6,087 nucleotides of DNA from Sphingomonadales bacterium. GTDB taxonomy: Bacteria; Pseudomonadota; Alphaproteobacteria; Sphingomonadales; Sphingomonadaceae. Where the stretch lies: the NCBI GenBank assembly GCA_027486275.1, contig JAIXPM010000462.1:1-6087 (forward strand), written 5' to 3'. This document shows positions 1 to 6,087 of the stretch, one piece after another. The position numbers and the translations under genes were made by a program. Below the pieces are notes generated by a model. It was not told the DNA's origin and ran no database searches. It saw nothing but the letters and a program-made list of their open reading frames with translations. Each line of letters starts with the position of its first letter. Within the stretch, counting starts at the first letter, position 1.

Positions 1-504
<504 letters not shown>

Positions 505-506
505 GA

Positions 507-959
507 ATGCGCATCGCGCTGTTTGAGCCGGAAATTGCCGGCAATGTCGGCGCCGTCCTGCGCCTCGGCGCCTGCCTGGACGTACCCGTCGATCTGATCG
601 AACCGCTCGGTTTCCTGTGGGACGATGCCCGCGTCCGCCGTACGGCGATGGATTATATCGATCACGTCGCCATCACCCGCCACGCCGATTGGCCCGCCTT
701 CCACGCCAGTATTGGTGCCGCGCGGCTGGTGCTGCTCACCACCAAGGGCAGCGTTTCCGCCTATGAATTCGCCTTCCGCCCCGATGACGTGCTGCTGTTC
801 GGCAAGGAAAGCGCCGGCGCGCCGCCGCATGTCCACGCCGCTTGCGAGGGCCGCATCCGCTTGCCGATGAAACGCGACGTGCGCTCGCTGAACCTCGCCA
901 TGTCCGCTGGCCTCGCGCTGGGCGAGGCGCTCAGGCAGACGGGTGGACTGCCGCAATAG
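507..959 (+). CDS. trmL: tRNA (cytidine(34)-2'-O)-methyltransferase, TrmL family (SPOUT)
   Basis: The 150-residue product matches the length and motif order of TrmL (the E. coli protein, formerly YibK, is close to 157 residues). TrmL is a cytoplasmic SAM-dependent enzyme with a C-terminal trefoil knot that 2'-O-methylates the wobble base at position 34 of certain tRNAs, classically tRNA-Leu. Motif 1 is EPEIAGNVGAVLR at 7-19, with Asn13 and Arg19. The stretch IEPLGFLWDDARVRR at 31-45 and the TRHADW segment at 57-62 are also family-typical. Motif 2 is LLFGKESAGAPPHVH at 96-110, containing the conserved G-x-E-x-x-G. Motif 3 is RIRLPMKRDVRSLNLAMS at 116-133, which builds the knot and SAM site. 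The ATG lies two bases after the aminotransferase stop. There is no convincing Shine-Dalgarno at normal distance, so translation is probably coupled to the upstream gene. The exact tRNA targets are inferred from the family. Confidence 0.93.
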   Translation: MRIALFEPEIAGNVGAVLRLGACLDVPVDLIEPLGFLWDDARVRRTAMDYIDHVAITRHADWPAFHASIGAARLVLLTTKGSVSAYEFAFRPDDVLLFGKESAGAPPHVHAACEGRIRLPMKRDVRSLNLAMSAGLALGEALRQTGGLPQ

Positions 960-967
960 CGCGCCGT

Positions 968-1795
968 TTACGGCAGCGGGGGCACCTTCATCACCACCAC
1001 CTCGCCGGCCTTGCGGGTGATCCCGTACAGCGTGCGCGGCGCGCTGCGATCCCACGCCCACGCCTGGCCCTCCAGCACGGCGGGGACGGTTGCGACATGT
1101 TCCAGCACTGGGCCCTGTTTGGGAATGCGCACCACATACAGTTCCGGCGCGTCGTGGCCGGTGAGGTAAAGCAGGCCATCAGGTCCGAAGCTGCCGCCGG
1201 AAATGCTGTTGGGCGGCAGTTTGGCCAACACCGTATCGGGCAGGATATAACCGCCCACTTCGGCCCAATCATCGTTGAGGATCACGATTTTGGTATCACG
1301 ATGCGTGCGGCCCCCATCGCTGCGCGGCGCGTCATAATTGGCAAAGGCCGCCCACCAGCGGGTGCCCCTTCGCTCCACCCAGGTCAGCGAGCCATCGCGA
1401 ACGCCTAGCGGGATGGAGCGCAGGTGGCTGAGGTCCTTCGTGGCAAAAATCTCCACCGAACTGGCCATTGGCGTCTGCGGATAGTTGCTGTTGGCGCAGA
1501 TCAGTTCGCGGCCTTCGACGATACAGCTATTGAGGTGGCGGATGGCAATACGGTCACCCACCCATTCCGCCAATTTCACGCCATCGGCCTTGCGATATTT
1601 GCCGATGCGGCTGTTGACGATGGCATAAAAATGCGTCCCATCCACCGCCACGCCCTGCCGGGCTTCCGGCGCGGTCCAGCGCCGCACCAGCTCGGCTGCC
1701 GGCAGTTGCGCCGGTGGTGGCGGGGCCGGCGGTGGATTCTGCGCCGCAGCCGCCGCCGCCGCCAGCGCCACCAGGGCGACGGCCACCGGCCGCAT
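968..1795 (-). CDS. Exported beta-propeller-like protein of unknown function
   Basis: I do not recognise a characterised enzyme here. From the ATG at 1795 the product has 275 residues. It opens with a short hydrophobic, alanine-rich stretch (about residues 5-18) that looks like a signal peptide, then a proline-rich linker (about 21-29), so export to the periplasm or outer surface is likely. The rest contains repeated short strand-turn segments typical of a beta-propeller or SMP-30/YncE-like fold: QGVAVDGTHFYAI, SSVEIFATKDLSHLRSI, GSLTW, SGGSFGPDGLLYLTGHD and GQAWAWDRSAPRTLYGI. Exactly two cysteines occur, at about 91 and 100, nine residues apart, and could form a disulfide. The start overlaps the receptor stop: TGATG with the ATG at 1795, or a GTG at 1798 that shares four bases and adds one residue. 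With no clear Shine-Dalgarno there, translation is probably coupled to the receptor. A partner or accessory role for that receptor is inferred from context; a lactonase-like or binding role is possible but unproven. Confidence 0.85.
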   Translation of the reverse strand: MRPVAVALVALAAAAAAAQNPPPAPPPPAQLPAAELVRRWTAPEARQGVAVDGTHFYAIVNSRIGKYRKADGVKLAEWVGDRIAIRHLNSCIVEGRELICANSNYPQTPMASSVEIFATKDLSHLRSIPLGVRDGSLTWVERRGTRWWAAFANYDAPRSDGGRTHRDTKIVILNDDWAEVGGYILPDTVLAKLPPNSISGGSFGPDGLLYLTGHDAPELYVVRIPKQGPVLEHVATVPAVLEGQAWAWDRSAPRTLYGITRKAGEVVVMKVPPLP

Positions 1796-4398
1796 CACAT
1801 CAGCACCGAAAGGCCAAAGCTGAACGCCCGGCCATAGCTTGCCGATTCTTGCAGCAGATTGCGGTTGGGCCCGGTCAGCTCGATGCGGCCGGCTTTGGTG
1901 AGATTTTCGCCTTCCACGAAAAGCTGGATATTGCGGTTCACGCGAACCCGCAACTGCGCATCAAGCTGGCCGCGCCAGCGCCAGAACTGGTCGGAACCCG
2001 CAACCGTCTGGTTGATCGTCTCCAGGAAGCCGCCGGTGTAGTTATAGGCCAGCCGCGCTTCCACCGGTCCATTGGTGTAGAAGATCGTGGCGTTGGCCGC
2101 CCAGGTCGGCTGCAAGAAGAAGCCCAGCCGGCGCGGGCCATTGCTGGTCAACACATCCAGCTTGCTCTTCACATAGGTGGCGTTGAGGTTGACGCCCAGG
2201 CCGTCGAACGGCTTGGGCAGGAAGGTCAGCGACTGCTGCACGGCGGCTTCCACGCCGAACAGCGTGGCGGATTGTGCATTGTCCGGCCGCGTCACCTGCA
2301 CCTGTTCGGCGCCGCGGCCCAGGCCCAAATCGATGGTCTCGATCGAGGTCACGCTGAAAATCTCGTTCTTGATGTCCTTGTAGAAGAGGGCCAGCGAGAC
2401 GAGACCACCATTGCCGCTGTAATATTCGGTCGACAGATCAAGGCCCATGGATTTGCGGGGTTTCAGATCGGGATTGCCGCGCGCCAGGGTGGGCAGGGTG
2501 CCAGCGATGACGTTCAGTGTTTCGCGCGCCGTCACGTCGCCGAAATTGGCGCGTCCGATGGTATTGGTCCAGGCGGCGCGCACCACGAAATCGGGCCGGG
2601 CGTTCCAGCGCACATGCACGCTCGGCAGGAAATTGCCGAAACCGCCGGCAGCATTCGACGGGGTTGTGACGCCGCTGCTGACCCGTACTGATGTCGAGTC
2701 CACGTCGGTGCGTTCATAGCGCACGCCGCCCAACATTTCGACGTCGCCGGTCTTGATCTGGCCCTGCACGAAGCCGCCAAAGACTTTTTCGGTAACGGTG
2801 AAATCGCCGTTCACGTTGTTGGTAGCGGCGGTGAAGGCGCTGCGATTGGTGGTGAAAAAGGCCAGTGCGGCATCACGATCGATGGCCAAATCAAACACCT
2901 TGTTTCCGACCACCGGCAATGGCTTGCGCACGAAAGCATTGGCTAGGGTGTAGGTGACGGCCGAGCCGGCGGCGAGCGAATAGGTCGTCTGGTTCTGATC
3001 GGTGCTGTGATCGATCTGGCGGAAAATGCCGCCGGCCTTCACGGCAAATTCGGTGTCGCCGCTTTCCCACTTGTAGGTGAGCTTAGCGCGGCCTTCGTAA
3101 ACATCCTGGTGGGTGAGGTTCAGCGATTCGGTGCGGCTGAGGAAGGGGTGTAGCGCCGGGTTGGCCAGGCTGGCAGACGTGAGAGGATTGAAATCGAAGA
3201 AGAAGCGCGATGTGTCGTAGTTGAAGCCAAAGGCCGTGCTGCTGGGCGAACGGAAGGTTTCGCCGCGGCCGATCTCGCGGCCTTCGGCGCCGGAATAGAT
3301 GGCATCTACGTCCAGCCGCAGCTGTTCGGAGGCATCCCAGCGCGCATTATACTGCACGTTCCAGATTTTCTGGCTGTTGATCGGCAGGTTGAGGTTGATG
3401 ACGTTGCGCCCCGTGGCGAAGGTGCCACTCGTCGGCGTCTGGTTGGTTACATTGCCCACTTGCTCCTGCCGGTTTTCGTCGCGGGTTTCGGCATCCTTGA
3501 AGCGGTTGTAGGTGCCAAACACGCGCATATAAAGATCGGGATTGGCCTGCCATTCCAGAGTGAGTGCGCCGCCGATGCGCTGGCGCACGTTGTTGTAGAG
3601 GAACAGACGTTCCTGCACAGGCACCGGAATGCCATTTCCGCGGCCCAGATCCACCGGCGCGCCGGCAGCGGTATACTCGCGGAAGCTGGGGGTGGCGTTT
3701 TCAAACTGGGTGATATCGTAATCGCGCACTGAATAATTGATCTGACCGACCACGCCGAACTGGCCATCAGGGCCGAAGCGGGTGCCTGCCTGGGCGCTGG
3801 CCCGCCAGCTGGGCCGGCGGCTGGCGATCTTGCCCGATTGTTCGACATCGGTGAACGCCGCCGTGCCGTTCAGGAAGAAGCCCTTCTCGCTGAAGGCGCT
3901 TTTTGTCACGATGTTGATGATGCCGCCCACCGCGTTGGGATCCAGTTCGGGCGTAATCGTCTTGAACACCTCCAGCCGTTGGGCGAAGGTCGAGGGCACG
4001 GTATCGAGCGGCACGGTGCGTGAGCCACCGTTGTCACCGGTAGCCACCATCGCGCCGTTGATCTGGGTGCGGTTGTAGGTGGGCGGCAGGCCACGGATAG
4101 ACGGGAAGCGCGGCTCGCTCTGGTCTTCCTGTACCGACACGCCGGGGATGCGGCGCAGCGCAGCGGCCGTATTCTGATCTGGCAGGCGGCCGATATCATC
4201 CGACACGATCAGGTCGGAAACGATGAAATTGTCCTTCTTGGCCAGCACGGAATCGAGCTCACCCTTGCGGAAGCCGGTGACGACGATTTCCCGATCTTCA
4301 CGGGCGGCAGCCGCGATGGCCTGCTCCTCGGCTGCCTGTACGGCTGCGGGCATCAGCATGGAAACACACAACAGCCACGACGATTTACGCATCTTCAT
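1795..4398 (-). CDS. TonB-dependent outer-membrane receptor (TIGR01782-like)
   Basis: The 867-residue product has the full layout of a TonB-dependent receptor. These import scarce ligands such as siderophores, saccharides or cofactors across the outer membrane using ExbB/ExbD/TonB energy. A signal peptide with hydrophobic core WLLCVSMLM ends near VQA at 20-22. A TonB-box-like segment EIVVTG lies at 37-42. The plug spans about 55-168, with DDIGRLPDQNTAAALRRIPG, IRGLPPTYNRTQINGA and RLEVFKTITPELDPNAVGGI. The remaining ~700 residues are the 22-strand barrel, including the late motif GNPDLKPRKS near 640. The N-terminus has no extra signalling domain before the TonB box, so it is not a FecA-type transducer. 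The mature part has no cysteine. The chain ends in LSVLM rather than the usual terminal aromatic residue. The start is uncertain: ATG 4398 has AGGGA nine bases upstream, while in-frame ATG 4392 has GGGGA six bases upstream; both keep the signal peptide. The ligand cannot be deduced from sequence. Confidence 0.95.
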   Translation of the reverse strand: MKMRKSSWLLCVSMLMPAAVQAAEEQAIAAAAREDREIVVTGFRKGELDSVLAKKDNFIVSDLIVSDDIGRLPDQNTAAALRRIPGVSVQEDQSEPRFPSIRGLPPTYNRTQINGAMVATGDNGGSRTVPLDTVPSTFAQRLEVFKTITPELDPNAVGGIINIVTKSAFSEKGFFLNGTAAFTDVEQSGKIASRRPSWRASAQAGTRFGPDGQFGVVGQINYSVRDYDITQFENATPSFREYTAAGAPVDLGRGNGIPVPVQERLFLYNNVRQRIGGALTLEWQANPDLYMRVFGTYNRFKDAETRDENRQEQVGNVTNQTPTSGTFATGRNVINLNLPINSQKIWNVQYNARWDASEQLRLDVDAIYSGAEGREIGRGETFRSPSSTAFGFNYDTSRFFFDFNPLTSASLANPALHPFLSRTESLNLTHQDVYEGRAKLTYKWESGDTEFAVKAGGIFRQIDHSTDQNQTTYSLAAGSAVTYTLANAFVRKPLPVVGNKVFDLAIDRDAALAFFTTNRSAFTAATNNVNGDFTVTEKVFGGFVQGQIKTGDVEMLGGVRYERTDVDSTSVRVSSGVTTPSNAAGGFGNFLPSVHVRWNARPDFVVRAAWTNTIGRANFGDVTARETLNVIAGTLPTLARGNPDLKPRKSMGLDLSTEYYSGNGGLVSLALFYKDIKNEIFSVTSIETIDLGLGRGAEQVQVTRPDNAQSATLFGVEAAVQQSLTFLPKPFDGLGVNLNATYVKSKLDVLTSNGPRRLGFFLQPTWAANATIFYTNGPVEARLAYNYTGGFLETINQTVAGSDQFWRWRGQLDAQLRVRVNRNIQLFVEGENLTKAGRIELTGPNRNLLQESASYGRAFSFGLSVLM

Positions 4399-4469
4399 TC
4401 CCCAGTATCCCTGCCAGCCCGAAACGATGGCTGCGAACGGGTAGGGTCTGGTTGTGACGCGCTGGTGAA

Positions 4470-4484
4470 GATATGTTTACAATC
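4470..4484. promoter_or_regulatory. Possible operator dyad 1 (TGT-TT-ACA)
   Basis: The bases GATATGTTTACAATC hold the short inverted repeat TGT/ACA, centred near 4477.5. They closely resemble a second element at 4504-4517. The site lies about 75 bases upstream of the receptor start and so could sit in or near its promoter. No strong -10/-35 pair for the receptor was found around it. A role as a regulator-binding site is an inference from the repeat. Confidence 0.3.
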
Positions 4485-4503
4485 TGACCAAGACCGCAAG
4501 ACG

Positions 4504-4517
4504 GATTTGTCACAATC
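4504..4517. promoter_or_regulatory. Possible operator dyad 2 (TGT-C-ACA)
   Basis: GATTTGTCACAATC combines an outer inverted repeat (GATT/AATC) with an inner one (TTGT-C-ACAA). It matches dyad 1 except for one substitution, a change in the core and one missing base in the centre. Its centre, about 4511, is roughly 33 bp from the centres of the elements on either side. Binding by the same regulator to all sites is an inference. Confidence 0.35.
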
Positions 4518-4530
4518 GGCCTGCTGGCCG
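4517..4530. repeat. Perfect inverted repeat CGGCC-TGCT-GGCCG
   Basis: Five-base arms CGGCC and GGCCG flank a TGCT centre. The element sits just upstream of the predicted -35 box of the rightward operon and begins at the last base of dyad 2. No T-run follows, so it is not a normal intrinsic terminator. It could be a regulator half-site pair or chance in GC-rich DNA. Confidence 0.35.
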
Positions 4531-4531
4531 C

Positions 4532-4559
4532 TTTACATATGTAATACAGCTGCTATGAC
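4532..4559 (+). promoter_or_regulatory. Predicted sigma-70-type promoter for the ABC operon
   Basis: A -35-like box TTTACA (4532-4537, five of six consensus bases) is followed after 16 bases by TATGAC (4554-4559, four of six). The latter is preceded by TGC, which makes an extended -10. Transcription would begin near 4566, leaving a leader of about 20 bases before the ATG at 4587 with the ribosome-binding site inside it. The call is by eye; no transcription data are available. Confidence 0.45.
4533..4544. promoter_or_regulatory. Perfect 12-bp palindrome TTACATATGTAA, candidate repressor operator
   Basis: TTACATATGTAA equals its own reverse complement. It covers the predicted -35 box and the start of the spacer of the ABC promoter, a position where a bound dimer would block RNA polymerase. 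It is AT-rich within otherwise GC-rich DNA. Dimeric regulators such as GntR, TetR, MarR or PadR types use sites of this shape, but no regulator gene is in the window, so its identity is unknown. Bases 4540-4548 (TGT-AAT-ACA) overlap its right half and form the third of the spaced TGT..ACA elements. Confidence 0.45.
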
Positions 4560-4572
4560 CCTTGGGCCACCA

Positions 4573-4578
4573 GAGGGA
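4573..4578 (+). promoter_or_regulatory. Ribosome-binding site of the ABC ATPase gene
   Basis: GAGGGA lies eight bases before the ATG at 4587, a normal Shine-Dalgarno spacing. It supports that ATG as the start, as does the immediate beginning of the ABC fold (LQLSGVTHVY). Confidence 0.65.
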
Positions 4579-4586
4579 GATCACGC

Positions 4587-5480
4587 ATGCTGCAGCTGTC
4601 GGGCGTCACCCATGTTTATGCCAATGGTACCCGCGCGCTGGATGATGTGAGCCTTGTCGTGCCCAATGGCATGTTCGGCCTGCTGGGGCCAAACGGTGCC
4701 GGCAAATCGACATTGATGCGCACGGTGGCGACGCTGCAGACGCCCACGGCCGGCAAGATCATGTTTGGCGATATCGACGTGATCGCCCAGCCGGAGAAGC
4801 TGCGCGAGACGTTGGGCTATCTGCCGCAGGATTTCGGGGTTTATCCGCGCGTGTCGGCCTATGCGATGCTCGATCACATGTGCGTGCTGAAGGGCATTGC
4901 TTCGGCCGGGGAACGCAAGGCGACGGTCGAAACGCTGCTCAACCAGACCAACCTGTGGAACGTGCGGAGCAAGGCCATCGCCGGTTTTTCGGGCGGGATG
5001 CGGCAGCGGTTCGGCATTGCCCAGGCGCTGATCGGCAATCCGCGGCTGATTATCGTCGATGAGCCGACGGCCGGCCTTGATCCCGAAGAGCGCAACCGCT
5101 TCCTCAATCTGCTCGCCGAGATTGGCGAGAACGTGGTGATCATCCTTTCCACCCACATCGTTGAAGATGTCGCCGATCTGTGTCCGCGCATGGCGGTGCT
5201 GGCTGCCGGGCGCATCCAGCTGGAAGGCGCGCCGCTGGAGCTGATCGAACGGGCGCGTGGCAGCGTGTGGGCCAAGACGATCGGGCGGGATGAGCTGGAG
5301 GCCACCAAGGCCGCGCATGAGGTGATCTCCACCCGGTTGTTTGCCGGGCGCACCATCGTGCACATCCTTTCCGACCGCGATCCGGGTGCCGGCTTCACCG
5401 CCGTCGAAGGTGGGTTGGAGGATGTGTATTTCGCCACGCTGGCCCGCAGCCGCCGCACCACCACCGCTGCTGCGGCCTGA
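4587..5480 (+). CDS. ABC transporter ATP-binding protein (ABC-2 type)
   Basis: The 297-residue product is a complete ABC ATPase with every catalytic motif. Walker A is GPNGAGKST at 34-42. The Q-loop is YLPQDFG with Gln81. The signature is FSGGMRQR at 134-141. Walker B is LIIVDE at 154-159, with catalytic Glu159. The D-loop is AGLD at 162-165, and the H-loop His190 lies in STHIVED. The protein hydrolyses ATP on the cytoplasmic face to drive the permease encoded next. The C-terminal ~100 residues after the ATPase core resemble the extension seen in NatA/CcmA-like ATPases that pair with ABC-2 permeases, and end in a low-complexity Arg/Thr/Ala tail. The stop lies eight bases before the permease start and the Shine-Dalgarno of the permease overlaps it, so the two are an operon. 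ABC-2 systems usually export or act on the membrane rather than import; the substrate is unknown. Confidence 0.96.
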   Translation: MLQLSGVTHVYANGTRALDDVSLVVPNGMFGLLGPNGAGKSTLMRTVATLQTPTAGKIMFGDIDVIAQPEKLRETLGYLPQDFGVYPRVSAYAMLDHMCVLKGIASAGERKATVETLLNQTNLWNVRSKAIAGFSGGMRQRFGIAQALIGNPRLIIVDEPTAGLDPEERNRFLNLLAEIGENVVIILSTHIVEDVADLCPRMAVLAAGRIQLEGAPLELIERARGSVWAKTIGRDELEATKAAHEVISTRLFAGRTIVHILSDRDPGAGFTAVEGGLEDVYFATLARSRRTTTAAAA

Positions 5481-5482
5481 GG
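5479..5482 (+). promoter_or_regulatory. Ribosome-binding site of the permease gene, overlapping the ATPase stop
   Basis: GAGG begins inside the TGA stop of the ATPase gene and ends six bases before the ATG at 5489. This spacing supports that start and suggests ribosomes pass directly from one gene to the next. Confidence 0.55.
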
Positions 5483-5488
5483 CGAACG

Positions 5489-6087
5489 ATGTTTGGCGCC
5501 ATCACGCTGTTCGAGCTGCGCTATCAGCTGAAGAACCCGGTGTTCTGGGTTGTCGCGATCCTGTTCTTCCTGCTCACGTTCGGGGCGACCACGGTTGATC
5601 AGATCCAGATCGGATCGGGCGGCAATGTCCACAAGAATGCGCCCTTTGCCGTGGTGCAGGTGCACCAGATCCTTTCCCTGTTCTTCATGTTCGTGACCAC
5701 GGCGTTCGTGGCCAATGTAATCGTGCGCGACGATGAAAGCGGCTTTGGCCCGATGGTGCGGGCCACGCGCGTTTCCAAGTTCGATTATCTGTTCGGCCGC
5801 TTTACCGGGGCGGCGTTGGCCGGGGCGCTGGCCTTCCTGGTGGTGCCGCTGGCCATCGTGATTGGCTCTGTGATGCCCTGGCTCGATCCCGAAACACTGG
5901 GGCCCAACCGGATCGCCGATTATGCCTATGCCTATATGGTGCTGGCGCTGCCCAACGTGCTGCTCACATCGGCGATCTTCTTTGCGGTCGCCACGCTCAC
6001 CCGGTCGATGATGTACTCCTATGTGGGCGTGGTGGTGTTCCTGGTGCTTTATCTGGTGCTGAACGGCTTCCTGCGCACCAAGCCGGA
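5489..6087 (+). CDS. ABC-2-type permease, probable N-terminal part of a permease/M1 aminopeptidase fusion (3' end outside window)
   Basis: The frame stays open from the ATG at 5489 to the window edge, giving 199 residues. It starts MFGAITLFELRYQLKNPVFW, the entry helix typical of ABC-2 permeases. Hydrophobic segments lie at about 17-35, 58-79, 104-128, 149-171 and 174-194, with a polar loop after the first that reads QIQIGSGGNVHKNAP. That loop and the N-terminus look like the large (about 1,200-residue) inner-membrane proteins annotated as ABC permease/M1 family aminopeptidase. In those, two membrane regions are joined to a zinc aminopeptidase domain with an HExxH motif. That domain would lie beyond the window, so the fusion is recalled from family resemblance and not seen. 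The protein should form the channel for the ATPase encoded immediately upstream. If no peptidase domain follows, the plain call is ABC-2 permease. Confidence 0.88.
   Translation, partial: MFGAITLFELRYQLKNPVFWVVAILFFLLTFGATTVDQIQIGSGGNVHKNAPFAVVQVHQILSLFFMFVTTAFVANVIVRDDESGFGPMVRATRVSKFDYLFGRFTGAALAGALAFLVVPLAIVIGSVMPWLDPETLGPNRIADYAYAYMVLALPNVLLTSAIFFAVATLTRSMMYSYVGVVVFLVLYLVLNGFLRTKP

Noticed and set aside
948..976. Inverted repeats CTGCCG/CGGCAG and GCCG-TTTA-CGGC between the convergent stops, possible shared terminator
   Set aside because: The arms are only 4-6 bases, the longer pair encloses a 17-base loop, and no T-run follows on either strand.
1714..2691. Long plus-strand open frame of 325 codons opposite the receptor gene
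   Set aside because: It lies antisense to the end of the exported-protein gene and the strongly supported receptor; its translation is rich in Arg, Gly, His and Gln with no domain pattern, as expected for a shadow frame in GC-rich DNA.
4366..4368. Cysteine in the receptor signal peptide as a lipoprotein site
   Set aside because: The preceding residues are WLL, lacking the small residue required before Cys in a lipobox, and a normal signal-peptidase site (VQA) follows.
4415..4433. CAGCC/GGCTG stem in the receptor leader, possible RNA switch or attenuator
   Set aside because: A single 5-bp stem with a 9-base loop is too weak, and no known riboswitch pattern could be recognised.
4471..4499. 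TTGCGG-17-ACATAT on the minus strand as a receptor promoter
   Set aside because: The -10 box matches only two of six consensus bases; alternatives nearby have poor spacing, so no receptor promoter is called.
4581..5363. Minus-strand open frame of 260 codons over the ABC ATPase gene
   Set aside because: It is antisense to a gene with all ABC motifs intact, has no recognisable domain, and reads as an Arg/His/Gln-rich shadow.
4874..5665. Minus-strand open frame of 263 codons across the ATPase/permease junction
   Set aside because: It spans two supported plus-strand genes, is Arg/Ser-rich without motifs, and is explained by high GC content.

Overview
The window looks like chromosomal DNA from a high-GC alphaproteobacterium. 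A member of the Sphingomonadales is the best guess, based on the TIGR01782-type (Xanthomonas/Caulobacter-style) TonB-dependent receptor, the alphaproteobacterial character of the TrmL protein, and the GC-rich third codon positions. This assignment comes from protein appearance only; no database search was run. Six protein-coding genes fill almost all of the window. No tRNA, rRNA, CRISPR array, insertion sequence or phage gene was seen.

Layout. (1) Positions 1-959, plus strand: the 3' part of a class I/II PLP-dependent aminotransferase (aspartate aminotransferase-like, 5' end outside the window), then after 2 bases a complete trmL-like tRNA wobble 2'-O-methyltransferase. (2) Positions 968-4398, minus strand: a large TonB-dependent outer-membrane receptor followed by an exported, probably beta-propeller protein of unknown function. 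Their stop and start codons overlap, so they form one translationally coupled unit that converges on trmL with only 8 bases between stop codons. (3) Positions 4399-4586: a compact divergent control region with several dyad-symmetric elements, including a perfect 12-bp palindrome on the predicted promoter of the rightward operon. (4) Positions 4587-6087, plus strand: an ABC-2-type ATPase and, 8 bases later, the N-terminal membrane part of its permease. The permease runs off the window and resembles the large permeases fused to an M1-family aminopeptidase.

How the genes may work together. The first two genes are housekeeping: amino-acid metabolism and tRNA modification. The other four form two divergent operons around a shared control region: outer-membrane uptake plus an exported partner on one side, an inner-membrane ABC system on the other. 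A shared substrate, perhaps a peptide or metal chelate, is an inference from layout. No sigma/anti-sigma pair is visible and the receptor lacks the N-terminal signalling domain used by FecI/FecR-type systems, so control probably acts through the dyads between the operons.

The most interesting parts are the control region (three TGT..ACA dyads centred about 33 bp apart, plus the palindrome), the coupled receptor and uncharacterised exported protein, and their pairing with a probable ABC permease/peptidase.
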